Assembly (NCBI RefSeq): GCF_000960475.2 | Contig: NZ_JZDQ02000001.1 | Location: forward strand, 186,001-250,000 | Direction of reading: 5' to 3' | Source of the DNA: Nocardioides luteus | Lineage (GTDB): Bacteria > Actinomycetota > Actinomycetes > Propionibacteriales > Nocardioidaceae | DNA: 64,000 bases | Shown here: one piece after another, positions 60,161-64,000 of the stretch | Layout of the letters: each line of letters opens with the position of its first letter | Numbering within the stretch: position 1 is the stretch's first letter | Translations under genes and position numbers: made by a program | Notes under the pieces: model-generated | What the model was told of the DNA's origin: nothing | Seen by the model: only the letters and a program-made list of their open reading frames with translations | Database searches by the model: none

Positions 60161-61215
60161 CAGTTTCGTCCTTCCATCACGCACACGAGGTTCTGCTGCA
60201 GGGCCGGCCCGCTGGTCGCATGGCCGACCACCTTGTCGGCGCTGCCGTCCCAGATCCGCTTGGCGGCCTCGCCGATCCGGATCGCGCCGGCACTGAACAT
60301 CGGGTTGGCGGCCAGCGCCCCGCCCGAGGGGTTGAGCGCGACGTCATCACCCAGCCCGAGCGCGGAGCGCAGGACGAGCTCCTGGTGGCTGAACGGCGCG
60401 TGCAGCTCGGCGACCTGGACGCCGTCGGTGCCGCCCGCGGCGGCCGCGGCCCGCTGCGCCGAGCCCGACGTCGTCAGGTCGCGGGTCCCCAGGTGGAGCC
60501 CGTCGGAGCTGTGCGCGATCCCGGTGATCCAGGCGGGACGCTGGTTGGCCTCGCGGGCCCGGTCGCCGGCGGCGAGCACGATCGCGGCCGCGCCGTCGGT
60601 CACCGGCGCGCAGTCGTGCTTGCGCAGCGGGTCGGCGAACATCGGCCGGGCGAGCAGCTCGCCCACCGAGGAGCCACCGGCGCGGACGGCGTACTCGTTC
60701 TTCTCGGCGTCGGTCAGCGACCGGTTGACGACCTCGGCCAGCGCGGCCTCGTCCCAGAGCCCGGCGTCGAGCCCGAGGCGCGCCTGCAGCGCGGCCAGGG
60801 AGACCGTGTCGGGCCACAGCGGCGTCATCGTGTAGGGGTCGAGCTGCAGCGTCAGCGTCCGGCGGAGCACCCCGGCCGACGCCTTGCCGAAGCCGAACAC
60901 CAGCGCGGTGTCGACCTCGCCGGTCTGGATCTTCAGCCAGGCCTCGTAGAGCGCCCAGGCGGCGTCCATCTCGACGTGCGACTCGTTGACCGGGGGCAGC
61001 ACCCCGATCGCGTCGATCGCGCTCACGAACGAGAACGACCGGCCGGCCAGATAGTCCGAGGAGCCGGAGCACCAGAACCCGATGTCCTTCTTGGCCCATC
61101 CGGTCTGCTCGTAGCACTCGGCCAGGATCGGCACGAGCAGCTCGGCCATGCTCGGCGACCCGTCGAAGTCCTTCATCTGTCGCTGGGCGAACCCGACGAC
61201 GGCAACGTCTCTCAT
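60160..61215 (-). CDS. ltp4: Thiolase-like protein Ltp4 (Rv3522-like)
   Basis: The 351-residue thiolase-fold protein has VAVVGFAQRQMKDFDGSPS, NESHVEMDAAWALYEAWLKI, HAPFSHQELVLRSALGLGDD and NPSGGALAANPMFSAGAIRIGEAA. Length is close to Rv3522 (354). No Cys is in the classical nucleophile position, so it may act as an aldolase or structural subunit with Ltp3. Its start is 11 bases after the DUF35 gene stop. Confidence 0.85.
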   Translation of the reverse strand: MRDVAVVGFAQRQMKDFDGSPSMAELLVPILAECYEQTGWAKKDIGFWCSGSSDYLAGRSFSFVSAIDAIGVLPPVNESHVEMDAAWALYEAWLKIQTGEVDTALVFGFGKASAGVLRRTLTLQLDPYTMTPLWPDTVSLAALQARLGLDAGLWDEAALAEVVNRSLTDAEKNEYAVRAGGSSVGELLARPMFADPLRKHDCAPVTDGAAAIVLAAGDRAREANQRPAWITGIAHSSDGLHLGTRDLTTSGSAQRAAAAAGGTDGVQVAELHAPFSHQELVLRSALGLGDDVALNPSGGALAANPMFSAGAIRIGEAAKRIWDGSADKVVGHATSGPALQQNLVCVMEGRN

Positions 61216-61226
61216 ATCGCTCCCGA

Positions 61227-62180
61227 TCAGAGGTGGTGCTTGTAGCTGTCGAAGTCCGCGTCCGGCTCACCGGTCGGCGCGAAATGGCTGATGTTCTCGA
61301 TGCTGGTGCCCCACTCGTCCCGCGGCTTCCACACCGCCTTGACCCGCATCCCCATCCGGACCTCCTCGGCCGGGATGTCCAGGATCAGGTGCTGCAGCGC
61401 GATGTCGGCGCCGTCGAGGAGGACGTACGCGGAGACGTACGGTGGCTTGATCCGCTGTCCCAGGAACGGGACGTTCACGACGCAGAAGGTGGTCACCGTG
61501 CCGACGTCGGAGAGCTCGACCTCCTCCGAGGTCGGCACGCCGTCGGTCGGGCACGCGCCGCGCGGCGGGACGTAGACCTTGCGGCACTTCGGGCACCGCT
61601 GGCCCAGGATCCGGCCCTCGGCGAGACCGCGGAAGAACGAGGACTCCTCCGGGGAGGCCGCGTAGCGGTAGTCGAGACTGACCGGCGTCACGATCAGGCC
61701 GACGTCCTCGGTGCCTCCTGCCGGCGTAGCGGTCTCAGGGGCGTTGCCGTCGTCGGCCACGAAGACCAGGTCGGTGACCGACCCGGTCCGCTCCTCGGCC
61801 CACCGGGCGCGGACCTTCATCCCGGTCTCGATGTCGTCGGGGGAGGCGACGTCGACGGCCTGCAGCCACGGGGTGTCGGCGCCGTCGATCGTGATCAGCG
61901 CGAAGGCGAACGGCTTCCCGAGAGGCTGGCCCGCGACGGGCTCGCTGACCCAGGTCCAGGAGGTGATCGTCCCGGTGTCGGGGAGCTCGACGAACTCGGT
62001 CACGGCCTGGTGCGTGACCGGGTCGAACTCGGGTGGTGGGACGGCGACTCGACCGTCCCCGAGGCGGCCGCCGACGATGGTGGCGTCCCGCAGTCCGGTG
62101 AGGAAGCGGCCGATCACCGGGCCTGTGGATCTGGTGTAGTCGAAGGCGACCGTCACGGGTGCCTGAAGAGTGCGACTCAT
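61227..62180 (-). CDS. Two-domain DUF35 protein (Rv3521-like)
   Basis: The 317-residue protein has two OB-type halves. The C-terminal half carries the DUF35 zinc-ribbon region RCPKCRKVYVPPRGACPTDG. Three cysteines are present and the fourth position is Asp (C-x2-C-x10-C-x2-D), unlike the four-Cys protein at 3841-4245. OB strands GTVTTFCVVNVPFLGQR and YVSAYVLLDGADIALQHLIL follow. It is the first gene of the DUF35-ltp4-ltp3 operon, starting 10 bases from a KstR-type site. It probably partners Ltp3/Ltp4 as ChsH2 partners Ltp2. Confidence 0.88.
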   Translation of the reverse strand: MSRTLQAPVTVAFDYTRSTGPVIGRFLTGLRDATIVGGRLGDGRVAVPPPEFDPVTHQAVTEFVELPDTGTITSWTWVSEPVAGQPLGKPFAFALITIDGADTPWLQAVDVASPDDIETGMKVRARWAEERTGSVTDLVFVADDGNAPETATPAGGTEDVGLIVTPVSLDYRYAASPEESSFFRGLAEGRILGQRCPKCRKVYVPPRGACPTDGVPTSEEVELSDVGTVTTFCVVNVPFLGQRIKPPYVSAYVLLDGADIALQHLILDIPAEEVRMGMRVKAVWKPRDEWGTSIENISHFAPTGEPDADFDSYKHHL

Positions 62181-62189
62181 GGTAGAAAG

Positions 62190-62203
62190 TGAAACACGTT
62201 CTA
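62190..62203. promoter_or_regulatory. KstR-type operator between the DUF35 operon and the Rv3520c-like gene
   Basis: TGAAACACGTTCTA is an exact match and identical to the kstD site at 17530. TAGTAT (62202-62207) overlaps its right end and could be the -10 of the plus-strand gene, as at hsaA. Confidence 0.85.
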
Positions 62204-62264
62204 GTATTGGCCACAACCCGTACTCCCTGCCGAACGGCTACGGAGCCTACGGACGAAGGAGTCG

Positions 62265-63314
62265 ATGAGAGTGAAGCTGGGGCTACAGCTGGGCTACTGG
62301 GGAGCACAGCCGCCGACGGGGGTGGGCGAGCTCGTCGCCGCCGCCGAGGAGGCAGGGTTCGACGCGATCTTCACCGCCGAGGCGTGGGGGAGCGACGCGT
62401 TCACGCCGCTGGCCTGGTGGGGCCGGGAGACCTCCCGGGTCCGGCTCGGCACCTCGATCGTGCAGATGTCCGGGCGTACCCCGACCTCGATCGCGATGCA
62501 CGCGCTGACGCTCGACCATCTCTCGGGCGGCCGGTTCGTCCTCGGGCTCGGGGTGAGCGGCCCGCAGGTGGTCGAGGGGTGGTACGGCCAGCCGTTCGGC
62601 AAGCCGCTGGCCCGCACCCGCGAGGTCGTCTCGATCATCCGCAAGGTCCTCGCCCGGGAGGCGCCGGTGACCAACGACGGCCCGCACTACCCGCTGCCGT
62701 TCACCGGCGAGGGCTCGGTCGGGCTCGGCAAGCCGCTCAAGCCGATCGTCCACCCGCTGCGCGCCGACATCCCGATCTGGCTCGGCGCGGAAGGCCCCAA
62801 GAACGTCGCCCAGACCGCCGAGATCGCCGACGGCTGGATCCCGATCTTCTACACGCCCCGGTCCGCCCCGATGTACGCCGACTGGCTGGCCGAGGGCTTC
62901 GCGCGCCCCGGGGCGCGGCGTACCGCCGCGGACTTCGAGATCGCCGCGACCTGCCACCTCCAGGTGGTCGCGGACGCGGACGAGAAGAAGGCGGCACTCG
63001 AGGCGATGAAGCCGTTCGCGGCCCTCTACATGGGCGGGATGGGCGCCAAGGAGCAGAACTTCCACAACCAGGTCTTCGAGCGGATGGGCTACGCCGAGCT
63101 CGCCGGCCAGGTCCAGGCCCTCTACCTGACCGGCGAGAAGGGGAAGGCCACCGCGCTCATCCCCGACGAGCTCGTCGACGACCTCCACATCATCGGCACC
63201 GAGGCCGAGGTACGCGACAAGGTGGCCCAGTGGGAGGAGACCGGTGTGACCACGCTGCTGCTGAGCCTCGGCTCGGCCGCCGATGTCCATCGCATCGCCG
63301 AGGTGCTCGGGTGA
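62265..63314 (+). CDS. F420-dependent LLM oxidoreductase (Rv3520c-like)
   Basis: The 349-residue TIM-barrel protein has LGLQLGYWGAQPP, GFDAIFTAEAWGSDAFTPLAWWG, HALTLDHLSGGRFVLGLGVSGPQVVEGWYGQPF and IPIWLGAEGPKNVAQTAEIADGWIPIFY, typical of F420-dependent dehydrogenases and reductases. Length and position (divergent from the DUF35-ltp4-ltp3 operon) match Rv3520c in the mycobacterial sterol region. AAGGAG precedes ATG 62265. It probably reduces or oxidises a steroid intermediate using F420; the reaction is not known. Confidence 0.88.
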   Translation: MRVKLGLQLGYWGAQPPTGVGELVAAAEEAGFDAIFTAEAWGSDAFTPLAWWGRETSRVRLGTSIVQMSGRTPTSIAMHALTLDHLSGGRFVLGLGVSGPQVVEGWYGQPFGKPLARTREVVSIIRKVLAREAPVTNDGPHYPLPFTGEGSVGLGKPLKPIVHPLRADIPIWLGAEGPKNVAQTAEIADGWIPIFYTPRSAPMYADWLAEGFARPGARRTAADFEIAATCHLQVVADADEKKAALEAMKPFAALYMGGMGAKEQNFHNQVFERMGYAELAGQVQALYLTGEKGKATALIPDELVDDLHIIGTEAEVRDKVAQWEETGVTTLLLSLGSAADVHRIAEVLG

Positions 63315-63345
63315 GGGCGGCGGACGTAGCAGGGATCGGCCGCTG

Positions 63346-64000
63346 ATGGCGGTCTACGCCGTCACCGGGTCGGCCTCGGGGATGGGTGCCGCGGTGGTCG
63401 AGCGGCTCGTCGCCGCCGGCCACCGGGTCGTGACCGTCGATCTGCGCGATGCCGACGTGGTCGCCGACCTGTCGACGGCGCCGGGCCGGCGCGATGCCGT
63501 CGAGAAGGTGCTGGCGGCGGTCGGCGGCCGGCTCGACGGCGCCGTCCTCGCGGCCGGGCTCGGACCGGCCCCGGGACGCGACCGGCCGGCCCTGATCACC
63601 CAGGTCAACTACTTCGGCGTCGTCGAGCTGCTGGAGGGGTGGCGCGAGGCGCTGGCGGCCGCCGGGAACGCGAAGGTCGTGGTCTTCTCCAGCAACTCCA
63701 CCACGACGATGCCGCTCGTCCCGGGCCGGGCGGTCGCCGCGCTGCTCGCGGGCGACGCGGAGCGGGCGGTGAATGCGTACCGGATCTTCGGGAAGAGCGC
63801 TCCGGCGATGGCCTACGGCGGCTCGAAGGTGGCCGTGACCCGCTGGGTGCGGCGGCGTGCGGTCGAGCCGGACTGGGTCGGCGCCGGGATCCGGCTCAAC
63901 GCGATCGCGCCGGGCGCGGTGCTCACCCCGCTGCTGGAGAAGCAGCTCGCGACGCCGTCGGAGGCGAAGGCGATCAGGTCGTTCCCGGTCCCGGCCGGAG
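63346..64000 (+). CDS. Short-chain dehydrogenase/reductase, 3'-truncated by window edge
   Basis: The 218 visible residues from ATG 63346 show the SDR cofactor motif AVTGSASGMGAAVVERLVAAG, Asp at the end of beta-2 (VTVDLRDAD, favouring NAD), LAAGLGP in place of NNAG, Ser in FSSNSTTT and the catalytic Tyr-x3-Lys in AYGGSKVAVTRW. The frame is open at base 64000. It follows the Rv3520c-like gene by 31 bases and may be co-transcribed. It resembles hydroxysteroid dehydrogenase-type SDRs, but the substrate cannot be set. Confidence 0.85.
   Translation, partial: MAVYAVTGSASGMGAAVVERLVAAGHRVVTVDLRDADVVADLSTAPGRRDAVEKVLAAVGGRLDGAVLAAGLGPAPGRDRPALITQVNYFGVVELLEGWREALAAAGNAKVVVFSSNSTTTMPLVPGRAVAALLAGDAERAVNAYRIFGKSAPAMAYGGSKVAVTRWVRRRAVEPDWVGAGIRLNAIAPGAVLTPLLEKQLATPSEAKAIRSFPVPAG

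Overview
The window is high-GC DNA (codon third positions almost all G or C, GTG and TTG starts, dense ATGA-type gene overlaps) from an actinobacterium. Gene content and order resemble the sterol-catabolic regions of Mycobacterium and Rhodococcus. The two large secreted amylolytic enzymes, the F420-dependent enzymes and the absence of mycolate genes fit a soil nocardioidal or streptomycete-like lineage. A Nocardioidaceae-type host is my best guess, not a proven one. Comparisons with M. tuberculosis genes are from memory of those families, not from a search.

Layout. (1) 1-1021: 3' end of a beta-helix protein. (2) 1072-5788: operon for removing the last three-carbon side chain of cholesterol: a fused FadE28-FadE29 dehydrogenase, a ChsH2 split into separate MaoC and DUF35 polypeptides, ChsH1 and Ltp2. 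(3) 5870-12974: starch/pullulan island (secreted alpha-amylase, 1775-residue amylopullulanase, a 33-residue membrane peptide). (4) 13264-21263: steroid ring degradation: a KstD-family flavoprotein, chsH3, kstD, and the divergent hsaA-hsaD-hsaC-hsaB operon. (5) 21274-28304: mixed block with RpiB-like isomerase, BaiE-like dehydratase, esterase, F420 oxidoreductase, GMC oxidoreductase, enoyl-CoA hydratase, then four housekeeping or stress genes. (6) 28376-38323: tightly overlapping P450 operon (TetR, CYP123-like, SDR, CYP51, ferredoxin, SnoaL-like, ALDH, SDR, dehydrogenase-CMD fusion, ferredoxin-NADP reductase) that parallels the Rv0760-Rv0771 region. (7) 38529-46064: a DDN-family F420 enzyme, then the fadA5-GMC-ALDH-unknown operon divergent from cyp125. 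(8) 46076-58915: frameshifted acetyltransferase-like gene, a complete mce lipid-import operon flanked by two TetR genes, an acyl-CoA dehydrogenase-like gene and an MpaB-family (DUF2236) gene. (9) 58997-64000: ltp3, ltp4, DUF35 and divergent F420 oxidoreductase in the Rv3523-Rv3520c order, then a truncated SDR.

The steroid blocks are tied together by ten 14-bp sites of the form TnnAACnnGTTnnA (eight exact on the fixed positions, two with one mismatch), the KstR-type operator. KstR itself is not in the window. The mce operon and the acyl-CoA dehydrogenase/DUF2236 pair lack such sites. They carry a different palindrome (CTACAC/GTGTAG arms) next to two TetR genes with the same recognition helix, which suggests a separate lipid import-and-oxidation module. 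The main unusual points are the reciprocal fusion (FadE28-FadE29) and fission (ChsH2) in one operon, three mini-ORFs that bridge operon gaps with ATGA overlaps at both ends, and this mce-linked module.
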